Of a stretch of DNA of 5,511 nt, positions 1-5,511 are shown in pieces. The notes under the pieces are model-generated. The model was not told the DNA's origin, searched no databases, and saw only the letters and a list, made by a program, of their open reading frames with translations. Location: positions 1-5,511 of the forward strand of contig JBBSEZ010000564.1 in assembly GCA_038239195.1 (NCBI GenBank). Reading direction: 5' to 3'. Both the position numbers and the translations under genes were made by a program. Source of the stretch: JBBSEZ01 sp038239195 (GTDB lineage: Bacteria; Planctomycetota; Planctomycetia; Gemmatales; Gemmataceae). The stretch's first letter is position 1, and each line of letters opens with the position of its first letter.

Positions 1-179
1 GGCTGGATGCCCGCCACCGTCAAGGCCCGCACGGGGTCCTCGGCCGTGACCCACAGATGGACGCCGGCGAGGGGGGTGAACGCGCCGGGCGCCGAGGCGC
101 CGACCTGGAACTCGACCAGCGCGCCCTGGGCGGCCGGGGGCGGCGAACCCCGGGGCGCCGGGACGCGGCGGTGGGGTGA
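1..179 (-). CDS. Probable N-terminal part of an unrecognised minus-strand gene, cut by the left edge
   Basis: Read on the minus strand, with codons starting on the + strand at multiples of three, this stretch is open and nearly all codons end in G or C, as in the clear genes of this window. The translation begins proline-rich (about VPAPRGSPPPAAQG) and then looks globular and beta-rich: ALVEFQVGASAPGAF, then VHLWVTAEDPVRALTVAG. I do not recognise a family. The start is unresolved. The only in-frame ATG is at 309-311, which would add a low-complexity leader running through the promoter region of the next gene; there is no in-frame GTG or TTG closer in. The frame may therefore be shifted, truncated or start non-canonically. 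The codon-aligned + strand frame (stop at 177-179) is also open, but its translation is Arg/Gly/Asp-rich and looks like the shadow. If real, the gene is transcribed divergently from the DUF4058 gene. Confidence 0.4.
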
Positions 180-195
180 TGAAGGAGACGTTAAC

Positions 196-224
196 AGGAA
201 GAGGGGCGGGGGACAAGGAAAAAG
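196..224 (+). other. Purine-rich tract in the intergenic region
   Basis: 27 of 29 bases are purines on the + strand, interrupted only by C207 and C214, and the enrichment continues more loosely from 181 to 231. It sits between the possible minus-strand gene and the DUF4058 promoter. No coding explanation fits. The sequence gives no firm function. Confidence 0.4.
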
Positions 225-261
225 TCGGGAGCTCGTTCGCCAACCGATGGCCGACCGCAGG

Positions 262-270
262 TGGTATAAT
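262..270 (+). promoter_or_regulatory. Extended -10 promoter for the DUF4058 gene
   Basis: TGGTATAAT is an exact extended -10 element (TGn followed by the consensus TATAAT at 265-270). The hexamers 16-18 bp upstream do not resemble TTGACA, which is compatible with an extended -10 promoter that depends little on a -35 box. It stands out in a GC-rich background. Transcription would start near 276-278, giving a leader of about 38 nt before the ATG at 315. The assignment is by motif only. Confidence 0.6.
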
Positions 271-300
271 GCTCGACGCAGCAGAGCCTGCGACCATCCT

Positions 301-307
301 GGAAGGA
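301..307 (+). promoter_or_regulatory. Ribosome binding site that decides the DUF4058 start
   Basis: GGAAGGA is a strong Shine-Dalgarno match. Two ATGs follow: 310-312, only 2 nt away and out of frame, and 315-317, 7 nt away and in frame with the conserved protein. The 7-nt spacing and the family-typical N-terminus (MPVHDW) favour 315. Confidence 0.65.
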
Positions 308-314
308 CCATGCC

Positions 315-1079
315 ATGCCGGTACACGATTGGACACGCGTCGAGGACGGGATCTTCCACGACTTCCACCTTGCGTGGATCGGCGAGCTTCGAAAGGCGCT
401 GAATCGCGGCATCCTGCCCGCCGGCTATTACGCCCTGGCCGAACAGATCGCCGGCTCCGTCGGCCCGGACGTGCTGACGCTCCAGGGCAATGGAGCATCC
501 GGAGAAGCCAGCGTGGACGACGGCGATTCGAGTGGAGGAACGCTCACTCTGGTGCGAACCTCGCCACAGACGCGGTTCACGATGCCCTTTACCATCACCG
601 GTTACGTCTCCCGCCAACGCAAGCTGGTGATCCACCACGTCAGCGGCGATCGGATCGTTGCGATGTTGGAGATTGTCTCTCCCGGCAACAAGGCCAGCAA
701 TCACGCTTTCCGCAGCTTCATCGAAAAGGCGATCGGCGTGCTGGCCCACGGCTATAACCTCCTGCTCGTCGATCTCTGTCCGCCGACGCCGCGCGACTCG
801 CACGGGATTCATGCCGTGATCTCGGGGGAGCTCGGCGGCCCGGCGTTCGCGCCGCCGACCGGCCAGCCGCTGACGGTGGCCTCCTACGAGGCGGCCTTGC
901 CCGGTGGGAACGCCTACGTGGACACCCTCGCGGTTGGCGATCGGCTGCCAGACGCCCCCCTGTTCCTCCAGCCGGGCGGCCACGTCCGGGTGCCGTTGGA
1001 GGCAACCTACAACGAAGCCTACAGCGGGGTGCCGCTGCGCTGGCGGCGCGTCCTCGAAGGGGCGACAGGGCCACGCTGA
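315..1079 (+). CDS. DUF4058 family protein
   Basis: This 254-residue protein is a full-length member of DUF4058, a family of unknown function common in planctomycetes and cyanobacteria. The N-terminal signature MPVHDWTRVEDGIFHDFH (1-18) followed by the LPAGYYALAEQ segment (34-44) is diagnostic. The central core has a beta hairpin (about 103-121) leading into LEIVSPGNK (118-126), then a helix with FIEKA (135-139) and the strand NLLLVDL (148-154). The C-terminal part, about 180-250, includes AYSGVPLRWRR. No signal peptide or membrane segment is visible, so it should be cytoplasmic. The E-I-V-S-P motif followed by a helix with Lys resembles the Uma2-type restriction-endonuclease-like fold; this is my inference, not an established activity. 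The gene has its own promoter and SD, lies 174 bp before the next gene, and uses A/T-ending codons more often than its downstream neighbours. The family call is firm; the function is unknown. Confidence 0.92.
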   Translation: MPVHDWTRVEDGIFHDFHLAWIGELRKALNRGILPAGYYALAEQIAGSVGPDVLTLQGNGASGEASVDDGDSSGGTLTLVRTSPQTRFTMPFTITGYVSRQRKLVIHHVSGDRIVAMLEIVSPGNKASNHAFRSFIEKAIGVLAHGYNLLLVDLCPPTPRDSHGIHAVISGELGGPAFAPPTGQPLTVASYEAALPGGNAYVDTLAVGDRLPDAPLFLQPGGHVRVPLEATYNEAYSGVPLRWRRVLEGATGPR

Positions 1080-1149
1080 CCGCCGTTCCCCCGACCTACC
1101 CACGACCCCGACCGAATCGGGCTCCGTTCCCACGATTGGTCGAATCTCC

Positions 1150-1178
1150 TTGCGTCCCTTGGCCCGCCCGGCTACATT
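1150..1178 (+). promoter_or_regulatory. Candidate sigma70-like promoter for the cytochrome/DUF1501 operon
   Basis: TTGCGT at 1150-1155 and TACATT at 1173-1178 are separated by exactly 17 bp, the preferred spacing. They match the -35 and -10 consensus at 3 and 4 of 6 positions. The -10 lies in one of the few A/T-containing patches of the 174-bp gap, giving a leader of about 70 nt before the ATG at 1254. The rest of the gap (1080-1253) shows no gene; it has only a weak 5-bp inverted repeat (1107-1111 with 1117-1121) and an 8-bp direct repeat, CCGTTCCC, at 1083 and 1124. This is a weak motif-based call. Confidence 0.35.
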
Positions 1179-1244
1179 AAACCTACTCTCCCACCCGCGC
1201 CATGCCCTGCGCCCCGCCTCCAGCCCGCCCTCGATCCTCACCGC

Positions 1245-1251
1245 GGAAGGA
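1245..1251 (+). promoter_or_regulatory. Ribosome binding site with unusually short spacing
   Basis: GGAAGGA lies only 2 nt before the ATG at 1254 (3 nt if GGAAGG alone pairs), shorter than the usual 5-9 nt. The start is nevertheless supported by the classical signal peptide that begins there, and no alternative in-frame start preserves it. The same heptamer precedes the DUF4058 gene. Confidence 0.5.
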
Positions 1252-1253
1252 CG

Positions 1254-4004
1254 ATGAAGCCAACCACCCTTGCGCTATCTGCCGTTGCCACCCTCCTCGC
1301 CGCGGGCTCGCTGTCGGCCGCCCCGCCCCGGCCGGGCGCTGCCGACCTCGATTTCTTCGAGGCCAAGGTGCGCCCCGTTCTCGTCGAGCACTGCGCCTCG
1401 TGCCACGGCAAGACCAAGGTGCGCGGCGGGCTTCGCCTCGACTCGCGCGCCGCCCTCCTCAAGGGCGGGGAATCGGGCCCCGCCATCGTCCCCGGCCATG
1501 GCGACAAGAGCTTGCTCGTCGCGGCCGTGCGCCACGCCAAGGACCTGCGCATGCCCCCCAAGGGCAAGCTCCCCGAGCGCGCCGTCGCCGACCTCGTGAC
1601 CTGGATCAACCGCGGCGCGGCCTGGCCCGCCGTCCCCGAGACCGGCGGCGAGGCGACCTTGCGGGTACACGGCGGGCCCATCACCGCCGCCGACCGCGCC
1701 TTCTGGTCGTTCCGCCCCGTGGTCGATCCGTCCGTCCCCCCCGTCAAGGATGCGGGCTGGGCGCGCAAGCCCCTCGACAACTTCGTCCTCGCCCAGCTCG
1801 ATGCGAAGGGGCTGCGGCCCGTGCCCCCCGCGAGCAAGCGCGCCCTGCTTCGCCGCGCCACGTTCGACCTCACCGGCCTGCCACCCACTCCGAAAGAGAT
1901 CGACGATTTCCTGGCGGACGAGTCGCCCACCGCCTTCGCCCGCGCGGTCGATCGCCTGCTCGCCTCGCCCCACTACGGCGAGCGCTGGGGGCGCCACTGG
2001 CTCGACGTGGCCCGCTACGGTGAGGACCAGGCGCACACCTTCCAGGCCCGAACCTACCCGCACGGCCATCGCTACCGTGACTGGGTCATCAAGGCCTTCA
2101 ACCGCGACCTGCCTTACGACCGCTTCCTCGTTCACCAGGTCGCCGGCGACCTCGTGGACGATGGCCCGGCGACCGAGCGCCTGGCGGCGCTGGGCTTCTT
2201 CGCCACCGGCCCCGTCTACTACATGGACGCCGGCGAAAAGAAGGTCGCCGAGGCCGCCGAGCTCGACGACCGCATCGACACGCTCACGCGCGGCTTCCTC
2301 GGGCTGACCGTCTCGTGCGCCCGCTGCCACGATCACAAGTTCGACCCCATCCCGACCCAGGACTATTACTCCCTCGCCGGGGTGTTTCGCGCCAGTCAGT
2401 ACAAGGTCGCCTACCTCGCCCCGCCCGACGTCGCCGCCGCCTTCGAGCAAGCCCAGGGCCGCGTGCGCAATCAGGACGCCAGCATCAAGCGCTTCCTGGA
2501 CGGGGAATCGACGCGCGTCGCCGAGGGCATGAGCGACCAGGTGGCCCGCTACGCGGTCGCCGCGTGGAAGTTGCAGACGCGCCGCAACAGCAAGGCCAAC
2601 CTCGCCCCTGCCGTCGTGGCCGGCGAGGAGAAGTTGCTCGCCCCAGTGCTCGACAAGTGGTCGCGCTATCTGTTTCGGCGTGGCAGCGACACGCGAGCGC
2701 ACCTCGCCGACTGGCGCAAGGCCCTCGCCGGGCTCGACGCCAACCGAGACCTGTCGAAGGACGAGGCCGCTCTCGCCAGGGTCGGCGCCGCCGCCGCGCG
2801 CTTCCAGGCCGACCTCCAGGCCATCCTGCGCGAGCGCGACAAGTTGGCGGCGGGCAAGTCGGCGAAGGCGCTGCCCCCCGCCAAGGCGGCGCTGTTGCGC
2901 GAGGTGTTCTCTCCGCAAGGGCTGTTCAGACTCGAGCCGCGCCAGGTGGAGGACCGGCTCTCGGCGCCGGCCAAGGCGAAGCTGGCCGACCTGCGCGCGG
3001 AGTTGCGCCGCCTGCGCGCCAGCGTCCCGCCGACCCCGCCGCAGGCCCATTCGCTGACCGAGGGCGCGCCGGGCGACATGCGCGTCTACCTGCGCGGCAA
3101 CCCGCACAAGGAGGGCGACGTCGCCCCGCGCCGATTCCTGCGCATCCTGGCGGGCGACAACCCGCCGCGCTTCACGGCGGGGAGCGGGCGGCTCGAACTG
3201 GCCCGCGCGCTCGCCAGCCCGGACAACCCGCTGACGGCGCGGGTGATGGTGAATCGCGTCTGGGCGTGGCACTTCGGCAAAGGGCTGGTGGGGACGCCCA
3301 GCAACTTCGGCCTGCTCGGCGAGCGGCCCACCCACCCCGAGCTCCTCGACCACCTCGCCGCGCGCTTTGTCGCCTCCGGCTGGTCGATCAAGGCGCTCCA
3401 CCGCGAGATCATGCTGTCGGCGACCTATCAACTCGGCAACGAGCGCGACGAGCGCAACGTGCAGGCCGACCCCGCCAATCGGCTCTACTGGCGCAAGGAC
3501 CGCCAGCGGCTCGACGTGGAGGCATGGCGCGATTCGCTCCTGGCCGTGTCCGGGAATCTCGACGCTTCCCTGGGCGGGCCCTCGCAGAACCTGGCTTCGG
3601 GAGGGAATCGGCGACGCACGGTCTACGGCGCGGTGAGCCGGCACAATCTCGACCCGCTGCTGCGGCTGTTCGACTTCCCCGACCCGAACCTCAGCAGCGA
3701 GAAGCGCCCGACGACCATCGTCCCGCTTCAGCAACTCTTCGTCCTCAACAGCCCCTTCATGGTCGAGCAGGCGCGGGCGCTGGCAAAGGGCCTCGCGGGC
3801 CCCGACAACGCGAGCCGCATTCGCGCGGCCTACCTGCGCCTGTACGGCCGGCCGGCGCGCGACTGGGAGGTCCGGCTCGGCCTCGACTTCCTCGCCGCCC
3901 CCGAGGAGAAGCCGGGGCCGGGCGAGATGAGGCCATCGCTTACGCCGTGGGAACAGTACGCCCAGGCGCTGCTGGGCGCCAACGAATTCACGTTCATCGA
4001 TTGA
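1254..4004 (+). CDS. Secreted PSCyt1-DUF1549-DUF1553 (PSD1) cytochrome-like protein
   Basis: This 916-residue protein has the usual planctomycete order of domains. A Sec signal peptide covers residues 1-23 (MKPTTLALSA..., cleavage probably after SAA). The PSCyt1 cytochrome c domain (about 30-125) has heme motif CASCH (47-51) and probable axial Met100 in RMPPKGKL. DUF1549/PSCyt2 (about 170-385) includes ERWGRHWLDVARYG, RYRDWVIKAFNRDLPYDRF and a second CxxCH, CARCHDHKFDP (355-365). A charged, largely helical linker (about 395-610) follows. DUF1553/PSD1 (about 640-915) contains NPLTARVMVNRVW, FGLLGERPTHPELLDHLA, GWSIKALHREIMLSATY and the typical ending LLGANEFTFID. The family is known for its abundance in planctomycetes, but its reaction is not known; heme attachment after export is expected from the motifs. 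It starts a probable two-gene operon with the DUF1501 gene 16 nt downstream. It appears intact, with no frameshift. Domain assignment is confident; the function is open. Confidence 0.95.
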   Translation: MKPTTLALSAVATLLAAGSLSAAPPRPGAADLDFFEAKVRPVLVEHCASCHGKTKVRGGLRLDSRAALLKGGESGPAIVPGHGDKSLLVAAVRHAKDLRMPPKGKLPERAVADLVTWINRGAAWPAVPETGGEATLRVHGGPITAADRAFWSFRPVVDPSVPPVKDAGWARKPLDNFVLAQLDAKGLRPVPPASKRALLRRATFDLTGLPPTPKEIDDFLADESPTAFARAVDRLLASPHYGERWGRHWLDVARYGEDQAHTFQARTYPHGHRYRDWVIKAFNRDLPYDRFLVHQVAGDLVDDGPATERLAALGFFATGPVYYMDAGEKKVAEAAELDDRIDTLTRGFLGLTVSCARCHDHKFDPIPTQDYYSLAGVFRASQYKVAYLAPPDVAAAFEQAQGRVRNQDASIKRFLDGESTRVAEGMSDQVARYAVAAWKLQTRRNSKANLAPAVVAGEEKLLAPVLDKWSRYLFRRGSDTRAHLADWRKALAGLDANRDLSKDEAALARVGAAAARFQADLQAILRERDKLAAGKSAKALPPAKAALLREVFSPQGLFRLEPRQVEDRLSAPAKAKLADLRAELRRLRASVPPTPPQAHSLTEGAPGDMRVYLRGNPHKEGDVAPRRFLRILAGDNPPRFTAGSGRLELARALASPDNPLTARVMVNRVWAWHFGKGLVGTPSNFGLLGERPTHPELLDHLAARFVASGWSIKALHREIMLSATYQLGNERDERNVQADPANRLYWRKDRQRLDVEAWRDSLLAVSGNLDASLGGPSQNLASGGNRRRTVYGAVSRHNLDPLLRLFDFPDPNLSSEKRPTTIVPLQQLFVLNSPFMVEQARALAKGLAGPDNASRIRAAYLRLYGRPARDWEVRLGLDFLAAPEEKPGPGEMRPSLTPWEQYAQALLGANEFTFID

Positions 4005-4020
4005 TTGAGGAGCACCGACC

Positions 4021-5439
4021 ATGTTCTCCCCGAGCCCCGTCACCCGCCGGCAACTGCTCTGCCAGCTCGGCAACGGCTTCGGCGCCCTTGGCCTGGCGAG
4101 CGTCCTCGCCGCCGACGGCTCCCTGGCGCAGGCCGCCGCGCCTCCCGCGCTCGCCGGCGGCGCCCCCAACCCGCTGGCCGCGAAGAAGCCCCACCACAAG
4201 GCGAAGGCCAAGCGCGTCATCTTCCTGTTCATGAACGGCGGGCCGTCGCAGGTCGATACGTTCGACCCCAAGCCGGCGCTTGCGAAGTACTCCGGCCAGC
4301 GCCCGAAAGGCTCCAACCTCTCGACCGACCGGGCCAAGGGCGGCGGGCTGCTGCCGTCGCCGTACAAGTTCGCCAAGCACGGCCGCAGCGGGATCGACGT
4401 TAGCGAGCTCTATCCACACGTGGCGCGCCAGATCGACGACGTCTGCGTGGTGCGCTCGATGCACACCAACACGCCCAATCACGAGCCGTCGCTGTTGATG
4501 ATGAACTCGGGCGAGACGCAACCGACGCGGCCGAGCATGGGGTCGTGGCTGACCTACGGGCTGGGCACCGACAACCAGAACCTGCCGGGCTACGTCGTGC
4601 TGTGCCCCGGCAGCCCGGTCGTCGGCCCGCAACTGTGGAGCAACAGCTTCCTGCCCGGGATCTACCAGGGCACGCACGTCAACAACAGCCGGGTCGATCC
4701 CAAGAACGTGATCCAGCACGTGGCCAACCGCCACCTGCCGCGCGCCGCCCAGCGCCGCCAGCTCGACCTGCTGCGGCGGATGAACCAGGCGCACCTCGAA
4801 GAGCGCGGCGGGGACGACCAGCTCGAAGCGCGCATTGCCTCGATGGAGATGGCCTTCCGGATGCAGTTCGCCGCCCAGGAGGCGTTCGACGTGACGCGCG
4901 AGCCGGCCGCCACGCGCGCGCTCTACGGCGGCGGCGCCTTCGCCAACGCCTGCCTGATCGCCCGGCGGCTGGCGGAGCGCGGCGTGCGCATGACGCAGGT
5001 CTACTACGGCGCCGGCCAGCCGTGGGACGACCACGGCGACATCCGCAACCACGCCCAGCATGCCAAGGCGTCCGACCAGCCGATCGCGGCGCTCCTGGCC
5101 GACCTCAAGCGGACCGGCCTGCTCGAAGATACGCTGGTCTTGTGGGGCGGCGAGTTCGGCCGGACGCCGGCCAGCGAGGGCTCGCGCGGCCGCGACCACA
5201 ACAACAAGGGCTTCACGATGTGGCTGGCCGGCGGCGGGATCAAGGGTGGCACGATCCACGGCGCGACCGACGAGTTCGGCGCCAACGCGGTGGAGAAGAA
5301 GGTCCACGTCCACGACCTGCACGCGACGATCTTGCATCTGATGGGGCTGAATCACGAGAAGTTGACGTATCGGTATAGCGGGCGCGACTTCCGGCTGACC
5401 GACGTGAGCGGGGAAGTGGTGCGGGAGATTCTGGCGTGA
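4021..5439 (+). CDS. DUF1501 family protein, Tat-exported, alkaline-phosphatase-superfamily-like
   Basis: This 472-residue protein is a complete DUF1501 member. The N-terminus has a twin-arginine signal, TRRQLL (8-13), a hydrophobic stretch (about 16-31) and a possible cleavage site after AQA (36-38), so it is probably exported folded through Tat. Family landmarks in order are KRVIFLFMNGGPSQVDTFDP (64-83), HTNTPNHEPS (148-157), PSMGSWLTYGLG (171-182), WDDHGD (335-340), LWGGEFGRTP (374-383), RDHNNKGFTMWLAGGGIKGG (391-410) and VHDLHATILHLMGL (430-443). DUF1501 is related to the sulfatase/alkaline phosphatase fold. D79/T80, D336/H338, D392/H393 and H434 are reasonable metal or catalytic ligand candidates, by inference only. 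The start is supported by GAGGAG at 4007-4012, 8 nt upstream. It lies 16 nt after the cytochrome-like gene, so the two are almost certainly cotranscribed. The substrate is unknown. Confidence 0.95.
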   Translation: MFSPSPVTRRQLLCQLGNGFGALGLASVLAADGSLAQAAAPPALAGGAPNPLAAKKPHHKAKAKRVIFLFMNGGPSQVDTFDPKPALAKYSGQRPKGSNLSTDRAKGGGLLPSPYKFAKHGRSGIDVSELYPHVARQIDDVCVVRSMHTNTPNHEPSLLMMNSGETQPTRPSMGSWLTYGLGTDNQNLPGYVVLCPGSPVVGPQLWSNSFLPGIYQGTHVNNSRVDPKNVIQHVANRHLPRAAQRRQLDLLRRMNQAHLEERGGDDQLEARIASMEMAFRMQFAAQEAFDVTREPAATRALYGGGAFANACLIARRLAERGVRMTQVYYGAGQPWDDHGDIRNHAQHAKASDQPIAALLADLKRTGLLEDTLVLWGGEFGRTPASEGSRGRDHNNKGFTMWLAGGGIKGGTIHGATDEFGANAVEKKVHVHDLHATILHLMGLNHEKLTYRYSGRDFRLTDVSGEVVREILA

Positions 5440-5465
5440 GGGATGGTGAAAGGATCGAGGCGAGC

Positions 5466-5495
5466 GGCGCGGCGTAAGCCCGCCGGTGCCGCGCC
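5466..5495 (+). repeat. Alternative GC-only hairpin overlapping the right-end hairpin
   Basis: GGCGCGGC (5466-5473) is the exact reverse complement of GCCGCGCC (5488-5495), giving an 8-bp stem with a 14-nt loop. Its loop contains the left arm of the 12-bp hairpin at 5477-5508, and its right arm lies in that hairpin's loop, so the two probably cannot form together. The GC-rich background makes chance matches more likely. Confidence 0.4.
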
Positions 5496-5508
5496 CCACC
5501 GGCGGGCT
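5477..5508 (+). terminator. Strong 12-bp hairpin after the DUF1501 gene: possible terminator or palindromic repeat
   Basis: AGCCCGCCGGTG (5477-5488) and CACCGGCGGGCT (5497-5508) are perfect reverse complements around an 8-nt loop, 38 bases after the DUF1501 stop. After one mismatch, two more outer pairs are possible (5474-5475 with 5510-5511). The position fits a transcript end for the operon. No T tract can be seen because the window ends 3 bases later, so intrinsic termination is unproven. It could instead be a copy of a dispersed intergenic palindrome. Confidence 0.5.
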
Positions 5509-5511
5509 CAC

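Noticed and set aside
190..195. GTTAAC palindrome as an operator
   Set aside because: A single 6-bp palindrome with no extension or second copy nearby is not enough to call a regulator site.
7..402. 131-codon + strand ORF at the left end
   Set aside because: It is low-complexity, crosses the promoter and SD and overlaps the DUF4058 start; no domain is recognisable.
1107..1121. Inverted repeat CCCGA-ccgaa-TCGGG after the DUF4058 gene as a terminator
   Set aside because: The stem is only 5 bp and no T tract follows; chance is likely in this composition.
4060..4065. Cys14 of the DUF1501 N-terminus as a lipoprotein lipobox
   Set aside because: The residue before the cysteine is Leu rather than Gly, Ala or Ser, and the cysteine lies before the hydrophobic stretch, so it does not fit a lipobox; the Tat reading fits better.
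2315..4234. 639-codon + strand ORF inside the cytochrome gene
   Set aside because: It is an Arg/Pro/Gly-rich frame-shifted shadow of a gene whose domains continue intact in the main frame.
1275..4376. 1033-codon antisense ORF on the minus strand
   Set aside because: It is codon-aligned with the cytochrome gene, so its stops would need TTA, CTA or TCA codons in the sense frame, which are nearly absent at this GC3. The sense frame has complete known domains and a signal peptide.
3994..5511. 505-codon antisense ORF on the minus strand with a GTG start in the right-end hairpin
   Set aside because: It is the codon-aligned mirror of the DUF1501 gene and shows no recognisable domain.
1..5511. CRISPR array, tRNA/rRNA genes, transposon ends or phage genes
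   Set aside because: No regularly spaced direct repeats, cloverleaf or rRNA sequence, transposase motifs or terminal inverted repeats were seen on either strand.

Overview
The window is GC-rich DNA that most likely comes from a soil or freshwater planctomycete, probably of the Gemmataceae/Isosphaeraceae type. This rests on gene content: a DUF4058 protein, then a PSCyt1-DUF1549-DUF1553 (planctomycete cytochrome/PSD1) protein directly followed by a DUF1501 protein. Coding regions are almost saturated with G or C at third codon positions. As a result several very long reading frames lie antisense to the real genes; these are shadows.

Layout. Positions 1-179 probably hold the N-terminal part of a minus-strand gene that runs off the left edge; its start codon could not be settled. 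Positions 180-314 are intergenic, with a purine-rich tract, an extended -10 promoter (TGGTATAAT) and a strong Shine-Dalgarno (SD) sequence. A complete DUF4058 gene occupies 315-1079. A 174-bp gap holds a plausible second promoter. The large secreted c-type cytochrome-like protein is at 1254-4004. Sixteen bases after its stop, the Tat-exported DUF1501 protein is at 4021-5439. The last 70 bases hold a strong GC-rich hairpin (and a competing one), which may be a terminator or a dispersed palindromic repeat.

How the genes fit together. The cytochrome/PSD1 protein and the DUF1501 protein look like a two-gene operon, a pairing that recurs in planctomycetes and relatives. Both carry export signals (Sec-type and twin-arginine respectively), so both should act outside the cytoplasm. 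One has heme-binding CxxCH motifs. The other resembles the alkaline phosphatase/sulfatase superfamily. Their joint biochemical role is not established. The DUF4058 protein has no export signal, appears to have its own promoter and is probably unrelated in function.

I saw no RNA genes, transposons, CRISPR array or phage genes. The window is mostly ordinary planctomycete chromosome. The most interesting points are the uncharacterised cytochrome/hydrolase pair, a possible nuclease-like core in DUF4058, the two mutually exclusive hairpins at the right end, and the shared leader motif before two genes.
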